A stretch of DNA of 64,000 nucleotides from Chionis minor (lineage: Eukaryota; Chordata; Aves; Charadriiformes; Chionididae): positions 89,679-153,678 of the forward strand of contig VZSF01011141.1 of the NCBI GenBank assembly GCA_013398295.1, given 5' to 3'. Positions 1 to 15,600 of this stretch are shown here, in pieces; positions within the stretch are counted from its first letter, which is position 1; each line of letters opens with the position of its first letter. Both the position numbers and the translations under genes were made by a program. Below the pieces are notes generated by a model that had not been told where the DNA came from, did not search any database, and worked only from the letters and a program-made list of their open reading frames with translations.

Positions 1-72
1 GTAGAGGGGACGACGACTGTGATTTTTCTGGCAGGATGGCTTAACGATTTTATTTTTCCTTTTATTTCATAG
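1..72 (+). other. SGK1: SGK1 intron 1, 3' end
   Basis: This T-rich sequence ends in a TTTATTTCATAG acceptor immediately before exon 2. The following exon begins with the last two bases of a split codon, so at least one coding exon lies upstream of the window. No promoter can be seen here. Confidence 0.85.
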
Positions 73-4542
<4,470 letters not shown>

Positions 4543-5620
4543 ACATTTTTATTTCTTTCTTTTTTAATAATAATAACTATTATTTTTATTTTTGTTTGGC
4601 CTTCTGGTGGAACTGCCAGTTGACCAGTCATCTTGAAAGAGAATTTGCACATTTCCACCATGGCAGCTTTGCAGCCTTAATTTGAACTACACTGTTTGCT
4701 GGAAGCTTTTTTGAAGAGCACATCACTCTCTAAATGAGCTTTACCAGGCTTTTCATTTCCATTCGTTCTTCCCCCAAAGTGGTGCTGTCTCCTTGGGAAA
4801 GAAAAACAAGAGTGACTGCTGCCATAGACTGCTCCGGCAGATCGTAGGAGTAAGAACAAACTGTTTTGAAATCGTGCTTTGAAAAGCCTTGCCTGAAGAT
4901 CTATCTGAACGTGATAAGGATTTTATGAAATGTGCCTTTTTCTGATGAGATCTTGTGAGCTCCAAAGCTTTCCCTGTTGCAGAGTGTGTTTCTCAGTTCA
5001 TTTATGTGGGTTTACTATGTGAACAAATGGTATGCGTGTGGTCTGCGTACTACAGATGGACTTAGATTAAAGCATCAGTGTGACACTTGCAGGATACCAC
5101 AATGTGGGGCATTGTTTGTTTCTTCCATATTTGGAAGATAAATTAAGTGTAATTTTGAAATTTCTTTTGTAAATCTATACAGTCAACTAAAATTATTGAA
5201 ATGGGCTCACAATTACTTGTATCCAAATGCTTGAAGAAAGCATTGCTGCTATGAAAAAAGATTTCTATTTTTAGAAAGGGTTTTTATGGACCAAAATGCC
5301 CCAGCTGCAGTCGGTCAAAGCTGTTGGTTTCTTTTTTTTTTCCTTTTTTTCTTTTTTTTTATTTTAGTTTAAAAGATGTCATCTGTAAAATGGGCATTAT
5401 TTATGGTTTTGGGGTTTGGGGGTTTTTCATTCCTGATTGTATGTATTGTAAAAAAGATCTGTACATTTAAGTTGTAACTCTAGATGTATATTTAAACTTA
5501 CAGACTTACTTGTAATGTATACCATCATTGTAATGTAATATAATTAACATGGTTACATGTATCATATTTTTTTGTGACCAAACCCATTGGTTTGCAGTAA
5601 AATCCTAAAAAATACTTCCA
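4543..5620 (+). other. SGK1: SGK1 3' untranslated region (end approximate)
   Basis: This AT-rich sequence follows the SGK1 stop. It contains several ATTTA pentamers (for example near 4998, 5399 and 5631), which suits an unstable immediate-early mRNA, and a long T-rich tract at 5328-5367. I find no canonical AATAAA. Candidate cleavage signals are ATTAAA near 5066 and the weaker AGTAAA near 5597, just before an A-rich stretch. The end coordinate is therefore an estimate. Confidence 0.6.
5328..5367. repeat. T-rich low-complexity tract in SGK1 3' UTR
   Basis: Nearly uninterrupted thymines with occasional C. In the mRNA this is a U-rich tract that could bind ELAV/HuR-type proteins; that role is inference. 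Confidence 0.8.
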
Positions 5621-8600
5621 CCAACTCTGTCATTTATTATTTTAAAACAAAGGTTTTCTCTCTGAAAAAATTCTGGCCAGCTTTAAAAAAAAAAAAAAAC
5701 TACTAACAGATCTGAGCTGCCAATCAGTTAACACACTTATGTAATTTTGCTTAGGTGTGTGATGGTTATTATGGTCACACTGCACCCATACACATCTTAC
5801 CATGGATACACCTTAGCAAAACACTTGGGTTTCTAACTGTGGGTGTGTATCGGTGTGGGTGCTCTTCAGTGGTACAAACGTTCGCACTTCCTCAAAATGA
5901 GTTTCTCCGCCTCCAGGAAAGTGAAGGCGCTGCTCTCTGGCGTGGGCAAAGCATAATCACACTGGCAGACTTAAGTCCTTAGGTCAGTTGTGTAACAGAG
6001 ACTTCAGCTGCAGGCACGTGCTAAAAGCACTCCTTCCCGGGAGTCCATCCTGGAGCAGGGAACATTGCTGCTGTGACGTGGGGCAGCGTAACGCACCCTG
6101 ACTTTACCAGCGTGCCAAAATCTGTCGGGGAGGTGGATTTCACCAACTGATCATGTGCTTACCTAGTTGGGGTAAAACTGACTATTCATCTAAAACTGAG
6201 CTGTTAAATACAGGTTTTTGTACTGAGTACTGCTGTGTGGCCTGCAAGCAGGACTTTTCAGCCAAGAATTAAGAATTGAGATAACCACTTCTGGGGTGAT
6301 CCCATTCAGCTGCTTCTGCACGGTGAAGGATGGCTTCCTTCTATGAGGGACTGGGTGTCTGCACCTTATTTACAGCTCCCATTCTCCCCTGGTTACAGCG
6401 GTTGGTGGTCTTAGCAATATAGACAATCAAAATGAGAAGTTGCTGAGAAAAACCTAGACCAACTAGACTGTTGTTTGGGCCACTGCGATAACAGCAGTGT
6501 AAGCAAAGCCCTCACAGGGGTGATAGTTCTGTTCATTACACTTCTGAGATAAAAGCATGCAGTAACTTTCCATCTTTTATTATCCGTTGGATGCAGGAAC
6601 AAAAAAACCTGTATGGCTTCAGCTATAAGCTGTGTCTGGGAGACCACACTCAGAGCTGAAAATGCTCATTTATAGCAGCCAAGAAACCTCTCTCCTTTCA
6701 GATCATGTTAGTATATGAAAGAGATGCGGCCACCTCCCCCTCAAACCCCAACAATCCCAAATTCACACCTTCAGTAACTCTTTGAATAGCGGACTAACAG
6801 GCCTTGCAAAGTCTTCCCCTGCTATAGTTTGCCTGAAACATCTTTTGTGTTGATGACTTGTGAGCTACAGATGTTAAAATACATAGTGCTAATTTGCTCC
6901 TATAGAAAATGAAACTGTGCTTGCTAAGTGACAAAGTTCTGCAACACACTTTATCTTTGCTTCACATTTCCCAGCCATTAGCAAGGTGCTACATGCAGAT
7001 AGGCAAGGAGAGAACCACAGCCCTAGGGTAACAAAACATTAAATAGTATTTCTCATTTTCAAGAAAGAAACCACCGGAGTCATTAATAACGAAGAAGTAC
7101 GGAACTTCAACAACTCAGAGGTGTACCTCGGGTGCCTTTCATCTTTGCCAAGATGTAGGGTATTATTTTAATGGGTTATTTTTTTTAAAAAAACCAATTT
7201 TAACTGATTTTAACTGTTCTACTGTGCACAGGTTCATTATGTGTCTGCTGCTTTGTGCAAAAGTCTGCAACTGCTACCAATGAATATTCAACACATGCTG
7301 CCTCAATTTTTTAGTGTAGAAAAGGTGAAAAAATTGTCCATGTTTTTAATCTCCCTGAATTTAATGCATTACAGTCATGCCTGAAAGGAGGGAGTCTATA
7401 GCAGTCAGTTCTTTTTTGTGTTTATTTGGTTGTTGTTTTGTTTGTTTTACAGAATTCCCTGGCTGTAAGGTCTATATTCCCTTTAGAGAAAAGTCTCAGG
7501 ACTGAGAAGCAAAGGGCTAGGACCTCTGAAATCCCAGCTAACATAGGCGTTCTGTGTTATTTTGATTAAGAGCTGAATCTGTGGTTTAATTTCACCCGTT
7601 TGTAAAATGGAAGTAATCATCCAAATTTTCTGCTGGTGGCAGTGTTGTAACTGCCACCAGCTTGGGTAGCTTTACTTAGCAGAACGGTCAAACCAATGAA
7701 CCTTAAAACACTCCTTATATTGTATTTTGAATGGTGAGCGTGCCAGGGCTCTCATACACCCCTTGGATGGAGTGTATTGATGACACAGACATAAACATTT
7801 AAATACGCAAATTCAGACATTTCATGTGGTTTACTGTGTATTACTTATCTCTGTGTACCATAAGCCATGTACCGTTTCATGAGCCTTAAGAAGATAAGCG
7901 AAAATTCTTAGTGGGACAGTATTTTTCTTGTGCTCCCTCTATAGTTAACTGGTGGTTAATTCTGGAGGACAGTCTGGATCTTAAGCAAGTTAAACAGCAG
8001 TGGCCTGTTTTCCCCCCAAAAGGTTTTCAAAAAGTAGTCTATGCCCATCTTCTGTACACTTCTCATAAAGAACCTATAGAAATTAATGAAGAAAACCAAG
8101 ATTCTTATACAGCCCTGCATCTCCAGTGAAACAATTCTACAGACAGATGAAAAAAAAAAAGAGTGACGCTGCTCAGAAAAGAGCTTTGTGTGGTAATCCT
8201 AGTGGGGCATCTCACCTGGGGTACCTAAAGGTAGATGAGGTGAATCCTGGCCCATCTGTACTCTTCTAAGTGAAATGACATGTTCCACAACCAGCTCTAC
8301 AGATGTTTATGTGATACCATGTGGCTATAGTTACCCCAGTAGAGCTAGTAGGATGGTTTCTGACACTCCCCACATTTACAGTTTCTGCTATCAAGACCAA
8401 CACACAAAGAGCTGGATAAAATTTTCCGTGCTGGCTGGAACTGTCTATGGAAAGTTTCAACAAAAATGCTTCCAAAACTGCTTTCCAAAAATGAGGGTTA
8501 AAAAAAAGGCTTTCTATCCAAACAAACAAACAAACAAAAAAAAAAAGGCTTTCTATCCAAAAAAGAAAACTTTAAATAGTTAACTCAGGTAACTACATTT

Positions 8601-8859
8601 ATGTTTTGAAACAATTTGGGCAACTTGCTTAGCTTTTGGCTTGACTTTCTTGTTTTTGCTTTAGTGTCAGGTAAGATTCTAAATGAAATGTCTCTTCTTT
8701 GAGAGAATGAAATTCCGTAGTTTGTGGCTTTCCCGTACAGGTGCGGGCACTACAGTAGCAGTGGAGAATCACTACACATTTCTGTTTGGTCACTTGCGGT
8801 GCTGTGAAGTGAGGTTTCCAACTTTGGATGTTTGCAAGCCCCAGAGAAAGCGGGGGGTC
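5621..8859. other. Intergenic DNA downstream of SGK1
   Basis: AT-rich unique sequence with a 15-A run at 5685-5699, an A run near 8150 and a CAAA tandem at about 8518-8545. All open frames here are short, lack family resemblance and have no splice context. I see no gene. Confidence 0.6.
8501..8561. repeat. Direct repeat flanking a (CAAA)n tract
   Basis: AAAAGGCTTTCTATCCAA occurs twice, at about 8504-8521 and 8543-8560, separated by CAAA repeats and an A run. It looks like a local duplication or slippage event. Confidence 0.8.
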
Positions 8860-9480
8860 TGCTGTTCACTCCGGAGTTTCCACCTGCTCCATCTGTTGGA
8901 GCAAAAGGAAAGAGGGAAAAACCCCACACGTGCAGATCTCAAGCCTGAAGAGCCTCGGCAGCGGGGTGCCTTCTGCTACTTCCCTGCCAAAGGGCCTTTG
9001 CCCTGGTGTCCGAGGGCCGGGGAAGGGGGTCAACACCCCCGCACGGCCGGTCTCTGCTCTTTGTACGTGCCACCACTGAGCCAGCGCCGCGCTGGAAGCG
9101 CCGTCCTGGAGGGGGGGGCTGCGCCTGGACCCGGGCAGGAACCGCCCTGAGCCCTTTTCTCCAGCAGATCCCCCGCCCGGCGGCGGGAGGGCGGCAGGGC
9201 TCCCAGACACGGCTGTCCCCTCCTACCCGCGGTGGAGCGGGGAGGTGGACCAAGGGTGACACCCTGCGGTCAGCGCTCTGCCAGCGCCAGCTCCCGCCGG
9301 GAGGGGCAGGCATCGGCGTGGAAGGGAAAAACTCGGGAAGAGGAGGGCGTCGGCGGAGCTCCTGCGCCTGGAAAAGGATGTCCTTCCGCACCTGGAAGAG
9401 CCATCGGTTTAAGGTGCTGCTAAGCGAGGGGCAGGGACGATCTCATAGCTCCGGTTCCTCTTCCAGGCAGACGTCACCCC
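8860..9480. promoter_or_regulatory. Isolated CpG island between SGK1 and SLC2A12
   Basis: About 600 bp of strongly GC-rich sequence with several dozen CpG dinucleotides (for example CGCCCGGCGGCGGG near 9173 and GCGCCGCGCTGGAAGCGCC near 9085), abrupt against AT-rich flanks. Vertebrate CpG islands usually mark promoters or strong enhancers. The nearest genes are SGK1, whose coding region ends about 4.3 kb upstream, and SLC2A12, which has its own CpG-rich promoter. A long open frame (9006-9695) overlaps it but resembles no family I know and is expected in GC-rich DNA. Best reading: an orphan promoter or enhancer, possibly for a noncoding RNA; direction unknown. Confidence 0.65.
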
Positions 9481-12465
9481 CCAGGTGGAAGAGGTGTTTT
9501 CCCTTTCCTGAAGCTGTGCGGGGCCTTACTCAGCCCAGACAAACCCACCCGTCTGTCGGGCGCTGTCTTCTCTGTAACGTCCCTCTCTGGATCCACCTGC
9601 CTTTGAGATGCACTCAGCTAACACAAGAGTTTTCTCCATGGGGTTTCTTTTTGGTTTTGGTTTGTGGGTTTTTGGGGTTTATTTTTGGTGCCTAGATAAT
9701 TTAATGCTACAAAACCCGATATTTTCTTGCTGCCCCTCTCCCTGTCCTCTAGCAGGTAGGGATAAGCAGCAGCACCAGAGGAGCAGCAACAGGCAAGAAT
9801 AGCATTGCACCACGTCCTTCAGTAGTGCCTTAATCTGGGAAAATCGAGCCGTTTTGGAAAAGGTCCACAGCCGTGGCCTGCTTATTCGGTAAGGGTCTGT
9901 TCACCGAGTCAGCTCTTCCCACCGTGCAGGAAGATGTGAGGAGCTCAGTATCCTGTGAATGGCCTCTCAGACATTGAAGAAGAGAAGATATCCCATAGTT
10001 CAGGCCACCTCTTATGAATGTAATACATGAAGCACACAAATAAGTGGTTTATAGGCTAAGGTCTAAGCCTTCTTAGACGTTATCCTTCTTTCGCAGTACT
10101 CATAAACATCCTTCCTTTTGCACTTTAGAGTCTACACTTACGAGTGTCCTCTAGTGGTTTGATACTGAGATTTTCCGCACTGATACAGAAAATATCGGTA
10201 TCTTTACTTTTGTAAAGATGTAATCTTCATTACAGTATACTGGAAAGTGGAGTAGAGATCTAATACAGAATCCTGTATTGCTTCAAAAATATAAGTCAGT
10301 TAGTTACCATTTTTGCTCTTCCCAGGGAAATTAACTCATTAGTTCAGGTAAACACACACGCTACTTAGAAGATAGCCCTGCAGCTAATGTCTCCCCAGGT
10401 ACTAAGCATACGCCATACAGAGAACTTTCCTGCTGAGAACTGTGTTGCATCAATTCAGTTATATATGCTAAAAATAGCCTTTGTATGGATTTGAACAGAA
10501 GTAATATATGACATACAACTGCAGTTAATGACTGACTGTGATGAGGTACGCCGAAATAAGAAATAGAGATGATGTATGTATACAGCTTTTCAGAAGGGAC
10601 AAAATATCCCATTTGCTTCCTTTAAGTGGTGACCACGCAGCAAGCTATGGGACATGCTTTATTGACTAATGGTAAAGAGGGTCTCAGATATGACTTGTGT
10701 TTCCAGATTTGGGTCTGAAGTTTCTCACTCAGCTTCAGGCTTGGCATCACATGCGTAGCTCTGGCTAGATGCCATCCTTGAATTCAAAAAACAGAGGCTG
10801 GTGGTGTGGGTACAGGCAATAAGTTATAATTTACTGATGTATTTTGGATCATGAATTTGCAGACATGGACTAAGCCTTATAAGAACCATTTCTGCTTAGT
10901 AAGACATTATCCAAGTACTATTTTATTCCACCCTGAATATGGAATATCATCTCACTGAGATACTTTGAGCCACACTTTGGTAGCAGTCTATGGCTAAGTT
11001 AATTAAATCATACCGCTTTATAATATGGGTCAGACTTGAGCCAGCCACCTAATCTCCCTTTACAGGGACTTTACAGTTTACAGAGAGAAACAGGTACCCA
11101 GGGAGAGCAATTGATCTCACTTGTCTTAAGCAGAGCTGGTGGGCCCTCTGGAGAGTACCGGTTTCTTTCCATTGCTTATAAAGGGAGTTTTCACTGACTA
11201 GTAAATGCAGTTGGTTAAAACAGATTCACCCTGCCCACAAGCGATGATTCAACATGTGCATATTTTGCTCAGCGCAGACATGTATTTAGCAGATCACATT
11301 ATAGGCACATGGGATTGATATCAAAAGGATGTAGAACTAAGTGGAAATCATGCAGCTCACTAGGGAGATGAAGTATTTTACCTTTGCAGACGCTGATAGT
11401 CCTGCAAGCAATTAAAAACATTTAGCAAAGAAAAACTGTATTTGTTTAAAACATCACTGCAAGCCAGTAGAAGGCTTATCATATGCGATGATTAACATAC
11501 ATCCAAAGCATGAATTTTTAAATAACGGTTTACAGATGACTAGTGATATACTGCTCCTTATTTTGTGGTCACCAAAAAGAAATATTTCAGCAACTGAGAA
11601 CAAGGAGAGAAGAACAAGCAGCCTATAAAATGAAAAGTGCTGGAGAGCAAGAAATGCGAAAAGTGAAAATAAAAAAGATTTTGTTTTATTATTTCTAAAG
11701 CACCTATCACTTTGGCTATCTGCCCTGAAATATACATGATATATTAAAAATTATTAACGTGACATTGCGTCTCTTGGCATGTTGCCATCATGCAAAATAT
11801 TGTGACAGGTAATGGCAGAGAGCTGGAAAGAGATAAGATACTGGGACCCTCCATTAGAAAATAATTTGCAGAAGGGCAGTTCTTGTGTGAAACAGTGCCA
11901 AAACCTACAGAGAGTTCTATTAAATCACGTAAACCTGTAAACCATTTTTTCATACAACATGAGAGCATCGTTAGCGAAGCCATTCAGCTAGCATGAATCA
12001 AACCAAACATTTGGTGAGGGCCTGTTACCATCTGGGTCAAAAATAAATCACCAGCTGTTCATGCTAAAATACCGTGGCTAGTCACCCTGAGCCAGATTAG
12101 AGAGCCTTCCAACACACAACATGCACAGTGTGTTCACTCCAGTTTTCCCTTTGGCTTCAGAGGAACTATTTCCATGAATAAAAATTAACACTGCTGACTA
12201 CCTGCCCTACCACTGCGTGTCCTCTAGCTCTTGCTGATGCATTCAGGTGAGCATTTTTCCATGCGATTTACTGTTAACCTTCACTCCAACTATGCAACTT
12301 TCTTTCTGTTGCAAGGGGCAGGCCAGACGTACAATGTCTGTTGGCTTCTACATCACCTTTGGATTGGAGCAGCCTGGTAAGAAAGAGTGGTCACAGAGCT
12401 CAGGAGTTCCCTCGCCTTAATGAGCCATTGCCCATCAGCTGAGGTACTCTCTGTCCCTGCTGGAG
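9481..12465. other. Intergenic DNA
   Basis: Unique AT-rich sequence starting with G/T-rich simple sequence at about 9638-9692. No gene, RNA or transposon is recognised. Confidence 0.55.
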
Positions 12466-12620
12466 GCTGCAAAGTCTACCTCTGGAGACGTTCCAAACCC
12501 ACCTGGACGCCATCCTGTGCAACCTGCTGTAGGTGGACCTGCTCTGGCAGGGGAGTTGGACTAGATGATCTTCAGAGGTCCCTTCCAACCCCTAACATTC
12601 CATGATTCTATGATTCTAAG
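12466..12620 (+). mobile_element. CR1 LINE, 5'-truncated 3' end
   Basis: Diagnostic CR1 3' tail: CTAGATGATCTTCAGAGG, then CCCTTCCAACCCCTAACATT, ending in tandem ATTCTATG-type octamers (TGATTCTATGATTCT). It is nearly identical over about 100 bp to the 3' end of the longer copy ending at 58,058, so both belong to one relatively young subfamily. CR1 copies are typically 5'-truncated, and only about 150 bp is present here. Confidence 0.93.
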
Positions 12621-15600
12621 TAAAACTTGCAGGGTTAAGCTACCTAAGGCCTGTTTTACTCCACAGCTGGGTTAGGCTAACAGTGATGAAGTGTTTTCAC
12701 AGACTACAGAGCCAAAATAGCAGTTCATTTAACCAAAACAAGAGGGTCCCATAATCACCTCTTTCTGTCCTGCCCTGGGGCTGGCACAGAATAAGGGTTC
12801 AGCACTGATATGGGGATGGGAAGCCATGAGGGGGAGCAGAACCCCACCATTTTGGCAAAAGTGAGACTTTTTGGCTCAGTACTCTCATGCACATGTCAGA
12901 GCTGCTGATGGTCACTCAGCTGGGCTATGGAAAATCGCTCCCTCAGAGTTTTGTGATCGTAACTGGAGGTTATAGGTGGTGGCTCGAGGCTGCAGGTGGG
13001 TTGTTAGCCGTGGGCAACAGGACCTTCATTGTTGTTTTGCCTGTGTAGAACCCCAGGTATCAGGGCCCAGGTGTATGGACCACAACAGCAATGTTTCAGC
13101 ACACACTCAGGGTGTTCTTGAACTGTGCAATGTTGTTAAAAAATTCCTGTGTTTGGACTATAGCGTTCACACGAAGGCTCTGAGAGAAGCAGTGTCATCT
13201 TCCAGATAAGCATAAACTGAATCCAGATAATCTTCTCTTAAGTATGTTGATGCACCTGGGTTTTTTTCCTTCCCGTTATACAGTCAGGTCTCCAGTCACT
13301 TTGGAAATCCAGGAATGCTCAACTTAAGTGTCTGAATGCAATTCATGCATTTTAACTTGATAAATTTGATAAATAGAATTTGCTAAAATTATTTTTGAAA
13401 GATCACTGATTGTGAAGTAAGAAAAAACAGAGGGACCTTGATTCTCACCTCTTTTTCTGTCAGTTTGATGCTGGAACAGTAATGTTGACTCTACTGAAAT
13501 TAGAAATTTGGTGTGCGATTAAAAAAAATAGTCCCAGAACTGTTTTAAAATTACAAGTGAGAATAATTTTTGACAAGATATCCTTAACCTTTTTCTGCTG
13601 GGGACAGTTTTATATCACAGTTCTAAATGAGACAAATCCCAAATATCTGTGAAGTGTGAACAATTGCAAACAGGTTATTTGCATCTATCCTCTGGCATTT
13701 TTATGGGTGCACATGAACCAAGCAGTGGATATTTTTCCCACGTGCAGCCAAGTATATGTTCTCTATTCAGTGTTTCCATTTCAGCTAAGCTCTTTCATCT
13801 GTTGCAGCAAATACACCTTCATATTATCATGTCGTCCTGTAAGGCCTCTTCAAGTTAAAAAAACCCCACCACGCTGCATGGGTCCCAGAATTGCCTGTTT
13901 GAAGAGACCATTTGAAAACAGAGATCAATACCTTTCCCTAGATGAGAATTCAAGAATTCAATTTTCAATGCTCTTGTACTCTTGGCACGGTGCTCATCGC
14001 TGATGGATGACACTTAGGTGTACTGTATTAGTCATACAGGCACATGCAGTACCCAAACCCATTATAAGTGGAGATAAAATACACATTGCTTATAGTTTAA
14101 AATCCAGCAGCTATCTGTGTAACCACATATTAAAATAGGCTCTATTACACCTCTCTATTTATCCATCACTGAATAGCAAATTGTAATTGCAATTTGGTTT
14201 CACAAAGATGACAACTGAAAAACCATCACCCCAGTTGCCCGTGACCTTCTCTGTTTGTCTCCCATTTGTCACATCCCTGTCAGATTCCAACAAGGGTATT
14301 TTGTCTGTGATCTCACATCTTCTCTTTCCCCACCATAGACAGTGCCTTATTTTCCTATACAAGGCACTGAAGTGCATCCTTGAGAGCTTTCTTTTCGAGT
14401 CTTGATTCAGATTCTCCCCTTATCACGGCAGAGCAAGTCCAAAACAGTCTGACACAATTTTTTTAAAATTGTGGACATCTGTAACAGTATGCTGTCAGAT
14501 CTAAAAAGCAGGGACTCGCACATCTCCATGGTCATATCAGCTTTTCCTTCATCAATCATTCACTTTTTATTTACAGGCAAGCTTTTATCCTACCTGACAT
14601 TTTGAATTCATAGACTGCCAGGCTATTTGGTGCAGAATCATTAGGTTCCACATTAGTCACTGAGGCTCTAAATCCAAACAGTTTATTCCTATTTGAAAGA
14701 CTGCAAATTTAGTCTCAGTCCATTTTTAAACAGGCCAGTTTTCAAAAAGGGTAACATTTAAAGCAGTTAAAAAAAAAAAAATTAGGGAAACTTCTGCTGT
14801 TACTTATGTCAACATAAGCCACAGTAACTGCATAGTTAAAACTGAAACCAAAATTTGTCCATCGTGGTTATTACTACTAAATAGGCAAGCCTTGCTAAAG
14901 AACCGAATAGCCTGGCAGTAATCTGTTCCCACGATGCTATCCGGTTTCCTTTTTAGCTCTAAGTACAATGCTTTCCATTAGCCTTCCTAAATTTAGACTG
15001 TCTGTCTTTACAGGTTTAGTTTCTCCTCTTACGTTCACTATAAATCGGGAGTCTTTTGCAACAGCCCTAAATAAGGTGACGCGCTAATGCTAAATTACTT
15101 GCTGGCTAAGGACGAAAATACACTGATTACACCACCAGGATATAAAAAGGATGTTAAGAAGCTTGTGAGTTCACATGTGGCATTTCCAGGAAGCTTAGTT
15201 CTCTATAAATGTGTCTTTTTTTTTTTAATTATTATTGAAATCCACACTCTGAAAAGGCAGCTGGAAAAGCGCCATTACTAAAATGAAGAGTCACTTCAGA
15301 AGCTGATTACATCAAATGCGAAACATATTCCCCTTCCCTCCTTTGAATATGGTATCAGCTCGACAATATATTCCAGAGCTAGGATTATAGATCTTTCATG
15401 CTATAAATTCTTCATCAGAAAAGCATTTTACTTCCATTTGTTTTAAATATTCTGTATTGACTTCCCCAAAATAAACTGATTAATGACATCTCCTTAATGA
15501 CTTGAATGACAAGTTAATTTACGCTCTGAATATAACAAAAGAGAATTTGTAGACACACAAACCCAAACACTGATAGCAGGTGCATTTTGAAATTTGCCGA

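Noticed and set aside
9006..9695. 229-codon open frame over the orphan CpG island
   Set aside because: GC-rich DNA has few stop codons; the translation is Arg/Gly/Ser/Pro-rich with no domain, and competing frames exist on the other strand.
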